Of a stretch of DNA of 5,501 nucleotides, positions 1-5,004 are shown one piece after another. The position numbers and the translations under genes are program-made. The stretch is from an uncultured Lachnospiraceae bacterium. Lineage in GTDB: Bacteria; Bacillota; Clostridia; Lachnospirales; Lachnospiraceae. The notes beneath the pieces are model-generated. The model had not been told where the DNA came from and ran no database searches. It worked only from the letters and a program-made list of their open reading frames with translations. Every line of letters starts with the position of its first letter. The first letter of the stretch is position 1. Where the stretch lies: the NCBI GenBank assembly GCA_910586405.1, contig CAJUII010000156.1:1-5501 (forward strand). Reading direction: 5' to 3'.

Positions 1-379
1 CAATGGTCACGTAGGCGCCGGACTTGGTAAGGCCGTAGAAATCCCTGAGGCGATCCGCAAGGGAAAGGAAGACGCGATCAAGAATCTGATCAGTGTAGCC
101 ATGGATGAAAATAATTCTGTAACACATGATTTCATCGGGAACTACGGCTCTTCAAGCGTTTTGCTTAAGAGAGCTCCTGAAGGTACAGGTATCATCGCGG
201 GTGGTCCTGCGCGTATCGTATGTGAGCTTGCAGGTATTAAAAATATTCGTACAAAGTCTTTAGGCTCCAACAATAAGCAGAACGTAGTACTCTCTACGAT
301 TGCTGGTCTTTCACAGTTAAAGACACCTGAGCAGGTGGCTGCAAGTCGTGGTAAATCTATCGACGAGATTATGGCTTAG
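1..379 (+). CDS. rpsE: 30S ribosomal protein S5, 3' part (5' end outside window)
   Basis: This is the C-terminal part of ribosomal protein S5, a small-subunit protein that helps set decoding accuracy. The reading frame is open from position 2 and ends at TAG 377-379, giving 125 residues; bacterial S5 is about 165-170 residues, so roughly the first quarter lies upstream. The visible part starts with NGHVGAGLGKAVEIPEAIRK, the end of the double-stranded-RNA-binding S5 domain. It continues into the C-terminal domain with the typical segments LLKRAPEGTGIIAGGPARIV, ELAGIKNIRTKSLGSNN and SRGKSIDEI. An internal ATG at 101 is in frame but lies inside the conserved domain, so it is not the start. The gene stops 14 bases before rpmD, as usual in the spc operon. 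Identity is certain; only the 5' end is missing. Confidence 0.97.
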   Translation, partial: NGHVGAGLGKAVEIPEAIRKGKEDAIKNLISVAMDENNSVTHDFIGNYGSSSVLLKRAPEGTGIIAGGPARIVCELAGIKNIRTKSLGSNNKQNVVLSTIAGLSQLKTPEQVAASRGKSIDEIMA

Positions 380-393
380 GGAGGTAGAGAAGG

Positions 394-576
394 ATGGCAA
401 AGACATTAAAAGTTACTTTAATCAAATCAACGATCGGTGCTGTGCCAAAGAATAAGGCAACTGTGGAGGCGATGGGACTCACAAAGCTTCACAAGACAGT
501 AGAGCTTCCTGATAATGCAGCGACCAGAGGCATGATTCGCAAAGTAAATCATTTAGTTAAAGTTGAAGAAGCATAG
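394..576 (+). CDS. rpmD: 50S ribosomal protein L30
   Basis: This encodes 60 residues, the normal length for bacterial L30, a small protein of the large ribosomal subunit. The start MAKTLKVTLIKSTIGAVPKN and the segments VEAMGLTKLHKTVELPDN and GMIRKVNHLVKVEE match the family pattern: a first beta strand carrying a K-S-x-I-G motif, a loop, the GL-x-K-x-x-x-x-V helix-turn, and a last strand ending in V-K-V-E. A strong Shine-Dalgarno, GGAGG at 380-384, sits nine bases before the ATG. The gene lies between rpsE and rplO, its normal place, and is surely cotranscribed with them. L30 is absent from some bacteria; here it is intact and ordinary. Confidence 0.97.
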   Translation: MAKTLKVTLIKSTIGAVPKNKATVEAMGLTKLHKTVELPDNAATRGMIRKVNHLVKVEEA

Positions 577-595
577 ATAAGGGAGGTGTCAAAAA

Positions 596-1042
596 ATGAG
601 TTTAGAATTATCTAATTTAAGACCTGCCGAGGGCTCTAAGCACAGTGATAATTTTAGAAGAGGCCGTGGACATGGTTCAGGAAACGGCAAGACGGCTGGC
701 AAGGGACATAAGGGTCAGAAGGCTCGTTCAGGAGCGCCAAGACCAGGCTTTGAAGGTGGTCAGATGCCTTTGTACAGACGTATTCCAAAGAGAGGCTTCC
801 ACAATAGGAACACAAAAGAAATCGTTGCAATCAACCTTGAAGTATTAGAGAGATTCGAGGATGGTGCTACCGTATCAGTAGACACATTAATCGAGACTGG
901 AATCGTGAAAAACCCTAGAGATGGCGTAAAGATTTTAGGCAGAGGAGAATTAACCAAGAAGCTCAATGTTCAGGTCAATGCATTTAGCGCATCCGCAAAG
1001 GAGAAGATTGAGGCACTTGGTGGAACAGCAGAGGTGATTTAA
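596..1042 (+). CDS. rplO: 50S ribosomal protein L15
   Basis: This encodes 148 residues, full length for L15, a late-assembling large-subunit protein with a long basic extension that threads into 23S rRNA. The glycine/arginine/lysine-rich N-terminal extension is clear: RRGRGHGSGNGKTAGKGHKG at residues 21-40, then GFEGGQMPLYRRIPKRGF at 51-68. The C-terminal globular domain carries the family signature region KILGRGELTKKLNVQVNAFS at 112-131 and ends EALGGTAEVI. The ATG follows a strong Shine-Dalgarno, GGGAGGTG at 581-588, seven bases upstream. The stop TAA at 1040-1042 shares its last A with the secY ATG. The codons near the end, GAG GTG for Glu146-Val147, also serve as the secY ribosome binding site. 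Confidence 0.98.
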   Translation: MSLELSNLRPAEGSKHSDNFRRGRGHGSGNGKTAGKGHKGQKARSGAPRPGFEGGQMPLYRRIPKRGFHNRNTKEIVAINLEVLERFEDGATVSVDTLIETGIVKNPRDGVKILGRGELTKKLNVQVNAFSASAKEKIEALGGTAEVI

Positions 1043-1044
1043 TG
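1031..1044 (+). promoter_or_regulatory. secY ribosome binding site inside rplO, with TAATG overlap
   Basis: GAGGTG at 1031-1036 lies five bases before the secY ATG at 1042 and is itself the end of the rplO coding sequence. The rplO stop TAA (1040-1042) and the secY ATG (1042-1044) share an A. This is the classic geometry for translational coupling, in which ribosomes finishing L15 reinitiate on secY. Coupling itself is inferred. Confidence 0.8.
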
Positions 1045-2355
1045 TTTTCTACGTTAAAGAACGCATTCAAGATCAAGGAAATCAGAGGAAAGCTGCTGTT
1101 TACGTTCCTGATGCTGGTAGTCATTCGTTTTGGCTCCCAGCTTCCGATTCCGGGCGTGAACAGGGATTATTTTGCATCATGGTTTGAGGCACAGACAGGC
1201 GGCGCTTTTAACTTCTTTGATGCATTTACCGGCGGTTCCTTTTCAAGAATGTCTGTATTTGCATTGAATATCACGCCGTATATTACATCATCCATCATCA
1301 TGCAGCTTTTGACGATTGCGATTCCAAAGCTTGAGGAGATGCAGAAGGATGGAGAAGATGGCAGGAAGAAGATTGCCTCAATCACGCGTTATGTCACAGT
1401 TGCGTTGGCATTGATTGAGAGTGCAGCGATGGCAATTGGCTTTGGCAATCAGGGATTGCTGCAAAAGTATGGTCCGCTTGAGATCATTACAGTGGTTGCA
1501 GTATTGACGGCGGGCAGTGCCTTCCTGATGTGGATCGGTGAGCGCATCACTGAGAAAGGTGTCGGTAACGGGATCTCGATTGTACTTGTTATCAACATTA
1601 TCTCCCGTCTGCCGGACGACTTTGCGAAATTGTATGAACAGTTCTGCAAAGGCAAATCAGTTCCGCTTGCGGTGGTTGCTGCGTTGATCATCCTTGTAAT
1701 CATTCTTGCGATGACTGTGTTTGTCGTAATTCTCAACAGTGCTATGCGCAAAATTCCAGTGCAATATGCGAAAAAGATCCAAGGAAACAAGATGGTGGGC
1801 GGTCAGATGACATTCCTGCCGTTAAAGGTCAATACAGCAGGCGTTATTCCAATTATTTTTGCATCCTCATTGATGCAGTTTCCGATTGTAATCTCTACTT
1901 TAGTGGGATACAGTGGAACTGGCGTGTGGAGACAGGTCTTAAATGGTCTGAATCAGGATAATTGGTGTAATCCGTCTCAGTTGGGATATTCGATCGGTCT
2001 TGTAGTGTATATTATATTGACAGTATTTTTTGCTTATTTCTATACTTCATTGACATTTAATCCATTAGAGATTGCAAATAATATGAAGAAACAAGGTGGA
2101 TTTATTCCTGGTATCAGACCGGGAAAGCCTACCAGTGATTATCTGAACAAAGTGCTCAATGCCATTATATTCATTGGCGCTATCGGACTTGTGATCGTGG
2201 CAGTTGTGCCGTTCTTCTTCAATGGTGTATTTAAGGCATCTGTTTCTTTTGGAGGAACGAGTTTGATCATTATCGTGAGTGTTGTACTTGAGACGATCAA
2301 ACAGATTGAGTCACAAATGCTTGTGCGCAATTATAAAGGCTTTTTGAATGATTGA
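1042..2355 (+). CDS. secY: Preprotein translocase subunit SecY
   Basis: SecY is the channel-forming subunit of the SecYEG translocon in the cytoplasmic membrane, through which unfolded preproteins are exported or inserted. The 437 residues match the usual length. Many hydrophobic segments are visible, consistent with the ten-helix fold, starting with TM1 at about 18-36. Diagnostic stretches are SFSRMSVFALNITPYITSSI at 66-85 (plug and TM2 region), ERITEKGVGNGISIVLVINI at 167-186, and RKIPVQYAKK at 236-245. The cytosolic loop with NPLEIANNMKKQGGFIPGIR at 340-359, which contacts SecA and the ribosome, is followed by the C-terminal tail ESQMLVRNYKGFL. The start overlaps the rplO stop. It is followed by a 186-base gap with a strong hairpin, so transcription or mRNA stability may change after this gene. 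Confidence 0.98.
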   Translation: MFSTLKNAFKIKEIRGKLLFTFLMLVVIRFGSQLPIPGVNRDYFASWFEAQTGGAFNFFDAFTGGSFSRMSVFALNITPYITSSIIMQLLTIAIPKLEEMQKDGEDGRKKIASITRYVTVALALIESAAMAIGFGNQGLLQKYGPLEIITVVAVLTAGSAFLMWIGERITEKGVGNGISIVLVINIISRLPDDFAKLYEQFCKGKSVPLAVVAALIILVIILAMTVFVVILNSAMRKIPVQYAKKIQGNKMVGGQMTFLPLKVNTAGVIPIIFASSLMQFPIVISTLVGYSGTGVWRQVLNGLNQDNWCNPSQLGYSIGLVVYIILTVFFAYFYTSLTFNPLEIANNMKKQGGFIPGIRPGKPTSDYLNKVLNAIIFIGAIGLVIVAVVPFFFNGVFKASVSFGGTSLIIIVSVVLETIKQIESQMLVRNYKGFLND

Positions 2356-2375
2356 TGATCAGGTTCAATAGTCAG

Positions 2376-2420
2376 ATAATTCGATAGAAGCAAAGCGAGC
2401 GCTTTGCTTCTATCCATTAT
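2376..2420 (+). repeat. Long, nearly perfect inverted repeat (hairpin) between secY and adk
   Basis: Arms 2383-2397 (GATAGAAGCAAAGCG) and 2400-2414 are exact reverse complements: 15 base pairs separated by only AG. Outside them ATAAT (2376-2380) pairs with ATTAT (2416-2420) across a small internal loop (TC against C), giving about 20 pairs in 45 bases. It begins about 20 bases after the secY stop. No run of T follows the 3' arm, so it is not a standard intrinsic terminator. It could be an mRNA-stability or processing element, a weak attenuator, a protein-binding palindrome, or one copy of a genome-wide palindromic repeat. The structure is seen directly; its role is unknown. Confidence 0.8.
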
Positions 2421-2445
2421 GTTCTCTAGCATGATGAAAACAGTC

Positions 2446-2486
2446 TGAATTGAGGGTAGCCTGAAACAGGACATCTTGAATTGAGG
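2446..2486 (+). repeat. Ten-base direct repeat TGAATTGAGG in the secY-adk gap
   Basis: TGAATTGAGG occurs at 2446-2455 and again at 2477-2486, 31 bases apart. The six bases before each copy (ACAGTC and ACATCT) are also partly alike. AAACAG at 2438-2443 and at 2464-2469 can each pair with CTGTTT at 2487-2492, so two competing weak helices are possible. The rest of the 186-base gap shows no convincing promoter and no gene. The repeat is real in the sequence but may be chance. Confidence 0.4.
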
Positions 2487-2541
2487 CTGTTTAAAGCAGC
2501 AATGTAGTGGTTTATTCATTTATTTTAAGGAGGAAATCAGG

Positions 2542-3183
2542 ATGAAGATTATTATGTTAGGCGCACCGGGAGCTGGAAAAGGCACACAGGCAAAGATGAT
2601 AGCAGAGAAGTTTGCCATTCCACATATTTCTACAGGAGATATCTTTAGAGCAAATATCAAGAATGGCACAGAGCTTGGTATGGAAGCGAAGAAGTATATG
2701 GATCAGGGACTGTTGGTTCCAGATGAGCTTACTGTGAAGATTTTGCTTGACAGAGTTGCACAGGACGACTGCAAGAACGGATATGTATTGGATGGTTTCC
2801 CAAGAACAATCCCACAGGCAGAGGTGCTTGACAAGGCACTCACCGAGCTTGGCGATCAGATTGATTATGCGATCAATGTCGATGTGCCGGACGAGAATAT
2901 CATTAACAGAATGTCTGGAAGACGCGCATGTGTGAATTGTGGCGCAACCTATCATATTGTTCACATTCCGCCTAAGAAAGAGAACATCTGCGATACCTGT
3001 AATGCAGAACTTATTTTGAGAGATGACGATAAGCCAGAGACAGTGAAGAACCGTCTTGAGGTATATCATAATCAGACACAGCCACTCATTGAGTTTTATG
3101 AGGCGAAGGGTGTATTAAAGTCTGTAGATGGCACAGTGGACATGAAGGATGTATTTGAGTCGATCGTTGCTATTTTGTCCTAA
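2542..3183 (+). CDS. adk: Adenylate kinase, zinc-lid form
   Basis: Adenylate kinase catalyses ATP + AMP = 2 ADP in the cytoplasm and keeps adenine nucleotides in balance. The 213 residues fit the long bacterial form with a LID domain. Visible motifs are the P-loop GAPGAGKGT at 7-15, the AMP-binding STGD at 30-33, DGFPRT at 84-89, RMSGRR at 123-128, and the arginines of LILRDDD (Arg160) and KNRLEVY (Arg171). The LID holds four cysteines, Cys130, Cys133, Cys150 and Cys153 (CxxC-x16-CxxC), the zinc site typical of Gram-positive enzymes. An AAGGAGGA Shine-Dalgarno at 2527-2534 sits seven bases before the ATG. The place between secY and map is the standard Firmicute arrangement. All catalytic motifs are intact. 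Confidence 0.98.
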   Translation: MKIIMLGAPGAGKGTQAKMIAEKFAIPHISTGDIFRANIKNGTELGMEAKKYMDQGLLVPDELTVKILLDRVAQDDCKNGYVLDGFPRTIPQAEVLDKALTELGDQIDYAINVDVPDENIINRMSGRRACVNCGATYHIVHIPPKKENICDTCNAELILRDDDKPETVKNRLEVYHNQTQPLIEFYEAKGVLKSVDGTVDMKDVFESIVAILS

Positions 3184-3212
3184 TGAGTGATATGGTGCGG
3201 GGGAATTAGGAA

Positions 3213-3965
3213 ATGGCCGTTACAATAAAGTCACAGCGTGAGATCGATCTGATGCGGAAGTCCTGTAAACTTCTGGCGAAAGTACATGAGGAGCTTGGGC
3301 AGGCAATTGAGCCGGGAATATCGACACTTTTTATTGACCAGCTTGGAGAAAAATTGATCAGGGATATGGGATGTGTGCCTAATTTCCTGCATTACAATGG
3401 GTATCCGGCATCGATCTGTGTGTCAGTGAACGATGAGGTGGTGCATGGGATACCCCGGTCGGACAGAATCTTGCAGGAGGGTGACATTGTGAGTCTTGAC
3501 TGCGGATTGATCTATAAGGGGTATCATTCGGACGCAGCCAGAACGCACGGTGTAGGGCGGATTAGTTCAGAGGCGCAGAAGCTTATAGAGGAGACCAAGA
3601 AATCATTTTTTGAAGGAGTAAAGAAAGCTACGGCTGGAAATCACCTTTATGATATATCCAATACTATCGATCACTATGTGTCACAGTTTGGGTATGGCAT
3701 TGTCCGGGATCTGGTAGGTCATGGCATAGGAACATCGCTTCACGAGGAGCCGGAAGTGCCAAATTTCCGACAGAAAAGGCGCGGCATGAAACTTCGGGCT
3801 GGCATGACGCTCGCCGTGGAACCCATGATCAACATGGGGGGCGGTGATGTCGAGTGGCTGGATGATAACTGGACTGTAGTTACTGAGGATGGATCATTAT
3901 CTGCACATTATGAGAATACAATTCTGATAACAGACGGTGAGCCTGAGATTCTTACTCTTTTGTGA
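3213..3965 (+). CDS. map: Type I methionine aminopeptidase
   Basis: This enzyme removes the initiator methionine from nascent proteins whose second residue is small, after deformylation. The 250 residues match the short bacterial type I form (pita-bread fold) without an N-terminal extension. By position and motif the five metal ligands are all present: Asp96 (SLDCG), Asp107 (GYHSDAART), His170 (GHGIG), Glu203 (EPMINMG) and Glu234 (YENTILIT). His79 of VHGIPRSD and His177 of SLHEEP complete the active site. The ATG follows GGGGGA at 3199-3204, a less ideal site than those of its neighbours. Codon use also differs: CGG for Arg and GGG for Gly appear repeatedly here, while the ribosomal genes use mostly AGA and CGT. 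This probably reflects lower expression rather than transfer, as the position is conserved. Confidence 0.97.
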   Translation: MAVTIKSQREIDLMRKSCKLLAKVHEELGQAIEPGISTLFIDQLGEKLIRDMGCVPNFLHYNGYPASICVSVNDEVVHGIPRSDRILQEGDIVSLDCGLIYKGYHSDAARTHGVGRISSEAQKLIEETKKSFFEGVKKATAGNHLYDISNTIDHYVSQFGYGIVRDLVGHGIGTSLHEEPEVPNFRQKRRGMKLRAGMTLAVEPMINMGGGDVEWLDDNWTVVTEDGSLSAHYENTILITDGEPEILTLL

Positions 3966-4016
3966 TCGGCGCAGTCAAAAGTCGAGTTTTCGATCATAGA
4001 GGATAGGAGAGAGAGC

Positions 4017-4271
4017 ATGATTGGTTTTTTGGCGTATTCGCTGGCAGGACACGATAAGGGGGAAGTGTATCTTATCGTGGAGGAGACAAAGGATTTCGTA
4101 TATGTTGTCAATGGGACCGTGAGAACGGTTGACAAACCTAAGAAAAAGAATAAGCGGCATATACAGATCATCAAAAATCATAACCCGAGGCTTGAGATCC
4201 CGTCTGTGACAAACGAGGATATAAAACATTTAATAAAGTTATATTGTAGAGACATTAAGGAGGTAAAATAA
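4017..4271 (+). CDS. KOW-type (L14e-like) RNA-binding protein, function not established
   Basis: This 84-residue protein resembles the KOW-domain family related to archaeal and eukaryotic L14e, small versions of which are found next to infA in many Firmicutes. The N-terminal half looks like a small beta barrel: GFLAYSLAGHDKGEVYLIVE with the AGHDKG turn at 10-15, then FVYVVNGTVRTVDKPKKKNK with the basic DKPKKKN at 39-45. The C-terminal part contains TNEDIKHLIKLYCRDIKEVK, probably a helix. The strongly basic middle suggests RNA binding. The ATG follows AGGAGA at 4005-4010. The stop TAA overlaps the infA ATG by one base, and the infA Shine-Dalgarno lies within its last codons, so the two are likely translated as a coupled pair. 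A role in ribosome function or translation is inferred from context only. Confidence 0.85.
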   Translation: MIGFLAYSLAGHDKGEVYLIVEETKDFVYVVNGTVRTVDKPKKKNKRHIQIIKNHNPRLEIPSVTNEDIKHLIKLYCRDIKEVK

Positions 4272-4273
4272 TG
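4257..4273 (+). promoter_or_regulatory. infA ribosome binding site inside the KOW gene, with TAATG overlap
   Basis: AAGGAGG at 4257-4263 lies seven bases before the infA ATG at 4271 and encodes part of the KOW protein's C-terminal KEVK. The preceding stop TAA (4269-4271) shares its last A with the infA start. The arrangement mirrors the rplO/secY junction and suggests translational coupling, although the site is strong enough for independent initiation. Confidence 0.8.
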
Positions 4274-4489
4274 TCAAAGTCCGATGTAATTGAAATCGAA
4301 GGAACAGTAGTAGAGAAACTCCCCAATACAATGTTTCAGGTGGAGTTGGAAAACGGTCATAGAGTACTCGCTCATATCAGTGGAAAGCTGAGACAGAATT
4401 TTATCCGCATCCTTCCGGGTGACAAAGTAACGTTGGAGTTGTCGCCGTATGATTTATCCAAGGGACGAATCATATGGAGAGATAAATAA
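4271..4489 (+). CDS. infA: Translation initiation factor IF-1
   Basis: IF-1 binds the A site of the 30S subunit and assists IF-2 and IF-3 during initiation. The 72 residues are the standard length and form one S1/OB-fold domain. The highly conserved stretches are visible: EGTVVEKLPNTMFQVELENG at 10-29, LAHISGKLRQNFIRILPGDK at 33-52, and the end LELSPYDLSKGRIIWR. Compared from memory with E. coli IF-1, the match is very close over the whole length. It follows the KOW gene with a one-base overlap and precedes rpmJ, but a promoter in the 80-base gap downstream means rpmJ can be transcribed without infA. Confidence 0.98.
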   Translation: MSKSDVIEIEGTVVEKLPNTMFQVELENGHRVLAHISGKLRQNFIRILPGDKVTLELSPYDLSKGRIIWRDK

Positions 4490-4508
4490 ATTATTTTGAT
4501 TATAGGGC

Positions 4509-4537
4509 TTGCATTTGCCCCGACTGCATGTTATAAT
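4509..4537 (+). promoter_or_regulatory. Strong sigma-A-type promoter upstream of rpmJ
   Basis: A -35 box TTGCAT at 4509-4514 is followed by exactly 17 bases and a perfect -10 box TATAAT at 4532-4537. TG at 4529-4530 gives an extended -10 (TGTTATAAT). The predicted start is near 4544, leaving a leader of about 26 bases that contains the rpmJ ribosome binding site. It would drive rpmJ and probably the alpha operon. GGGC at 4505-4508 and GCCC at 4517-4520 form a short palindrome around the -35 box, which could be an operator or chance. The promoter is read from consensus; the start site is inferred. Confidence 0.8.
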
Positions 4538-4569
4538 GTAAAACGGTCTTTTTGAAAGGAGGGTTTAAC

Positions 4570-4683
4570 ATGAAAGTTAGATCATCAGTAAAACCTATTT
4601 GCGAGAAATGCAAAGTGATCAAGAGAAAAGGGAAGATCAGAATTATCTGTGAGAATCCCAAGCACAAGCAGAGACAGGGTTAA
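4570..4683 (+). CDS. rpmJ: 50S ribosomal protein L36, zinc-ribbon form
   Basis: This encodes L36, the smallest large-subunit protein, at the standard 37 residues: it begins MKVRSSVKPICEKCKVIKRK and ends NPKHKQRQG. The zinc ligands Cys11, Cys14, Cys27 and His32 are all present, so this is the zinc-binding (C+) form and not the zinc-independent paralogue that some bacteria induce when zinc is scarce. A near-perfect Shine-Dalgarno, AAGGAGGG at 4556-4563, lies six bases before the ATG. The gene has its own upstream promoter and is followed by an unusually long non-coding stretch before rpsM. Identity is certain in spite of the small size. Confidence 0.98.
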   Translation: MKVRSSVKPICEKCKVIKRKGKIRIICENPKHKQRQG

Positions 4684-4718
4684 TTCAATCCTCTTAATCT
4701 GTACGAAAATGCGGCTGA

Positions 4719-4754
4719 AGCACATATTCAAATCCGTCAATTCGGATATGTGCT
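4719..4754 (+). promoter_or_regulatory. Hairpin downstream of rpmJ
   Basis: AGCACATAT at 4719-4727 is the exact reverse complement of ATATGTGCT at 4746-4754 (nine pairs). Inside, CCG at 4734-4736 pairs with CGG at 4743-4745 around the loop TCAATT, leaving a six-base bulge on the 5' side. The 3' flank is ATAAATATATAAC, not a T run, so termination is unlikely to be efficient. It may protect the rpmJ 3' end, attenuate weakly, or belong to the rpsM leader. Confidence 0.5.
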
Positions 4755-4764
4755 ATAAATATAT

Positions 4765-4783
4765 AACAGAAAAATGGTCTGTT
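4765..4783 (+). promoter_or_regulatory. Short hairpin, possible weak attenuator
   Basis: AACAGA at 4765-4770 pairs with TCTGTT at 4778-4783 (six pairs) around a seven-base loop. It is followed by GTGTGTTTACTTCTT, which is T-rich but interrupted. It could act as a partial terminator between rpmJ and rpsM; the stem is AT-rich and weak, so this is tentative. Confidence 0.3.
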
Positions 4784-4796
4784 GTGTGTTTACTTC

Positions 4797-4825
4797 TTGA
4801 TACCGAGAAAAGTTTCGCGTAAAAA
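4797..4825 (+). promoter_or_regulatory. Weak promoter candidate for the rpsM operon
   Basis: TTGATA at 4797-4802 is one base from the -35 consensus and is followed, after 17 bases, by TAAAAA at 4820-4825, which matches only four of six -10 bases and lacks the final T. A start near 4832 would place the 5' end just before the structured cluster at 4839. The coincidence is suggestive, but the -10 box is poor. Confidence 0.3.
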
Positions 4826-4838
4826 ACTTCAATGTAGT

Positions 4839-4978
4839 ATTGGAGTGGCAGAAAAAACAAGACAATTCTGCCCCGATTATCAGTATCGGACAAACCGGGT
4901 CGATATCCGGTCGGGCAAAACTGCCCCAATCAATTAGTTTACTATTAATCAGTGAGAGGACAGAACGCGTCCTGTCAC
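4839..4978 (+). promoter_or_regulatory. Candidate structured mRNA leader of the alpha operon (rpsM leader)
   Basis: Four hairpins are packed side by side: GGCAGAA 4847-4853 with TTCTGCC 4866-4872; CCGAT 4873-4877 with ATCGG 4885-4889; ACCGGG 4894-4899 with TCCGGT 4906-4911 (one G-U); and GGGCA 4913-4917 with TGCCC 4922-4926 around an AAAC loop. ATTGG 4839-4843 and CCAAT 4926-4930 could close the cluster. A fifth hairpin, 4952-4978, pairs GTGA with TCAC and AGGAC with GTCCT across a G-G mismatch and ends 10 bases before the rpsM ribosome binding site. In E. coli the alpha operon is repressed by S4 binding to a structure around the rpsM start; a similar role here, with unknown ligand, is inference. 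No T tract is present, so control would more likely act on translation. Confidence 0.55.
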
Positions 4979-4988
4979 GAGACAAAAT

Positions 4989-5004
4989 GGAGGAATTTAA
5001 CATG
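4989..5004 (+). promoter_or_regulatory. rpsM ribosome binding site that fixes the start
   Basis: GGAGG at 4989-4993 lies eight bases before ATG 5002. The reading frame stays open upstream to a TTG at 4840, but only the protein from 5002 begins with the family's MARIAGVDLP, so this site decides the start. Confidence 0.9.

Larger units (their letters stand above)
4684..5001 (+). other. 318-base non-coding stretch between rpmJ and rpsM
   Basis: No credible gene lies here on either strand. The stretch holds two hairpins after rpmJ (4719-4754 and 4765-4783), a weak promoter candidate (4797-4825), a dense cluster of hairpins (4839-4930), another hairpin (4952-4978) and the rpsM ribosome binding site (4989-4993). 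The rest is AT-rich sequence in which I see nothing. rpmJ-rpsM gaps are usually much shorter, so its length and structure suggest a regulatory leader. Confidence 0.75.

Noticed and set aside
2376..2420. Reading the secY-adk hairpin as a standard intrinsic terminator
   Set aside because: The 3' arm is followed by CATTATGTTCTC, not a T run, and no convincing promoter for adk lies downstream.
2331..2519. Minus-strand frame of 62 codons in the secY-adk gap
   Set aside because: It runs through the palindrome and the end of secY, has no ribosome binding site, and shows no recognisable domain.
2557..3069. Minus-strand frame of 170 codons opposite adk
   Set aside because: It is the complement of a clearly conserved adk, has no ribosome binding site context, and its cysteine- and leucine-rich translation resembles no family I know.
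3963..3996. TGATCG/CGATCA hairpin between map and the KOW gene
   Set aside because: There are only six pairs with a large loop, plus a weak AAAA/TTTT inner pairing. It is too weak to report as a feature.
4840..5001. In-frame upstream extension of rpsM to a TTG start at 4840 (54 extra residues)
   Set aside because: The family's N terminus MARIAGVDLP begins at 5002 behind a strong GGAGG. The extension has no S13 similarity and overlaps the hairpin cluster.
4737..5003. Minus-strand frame of 88 codons across the rpmJ-rpsM gap
   Set aside because: There is no ribosome binding site before its start, the composition is unconvincing, and it lies antisense to the structured leader.
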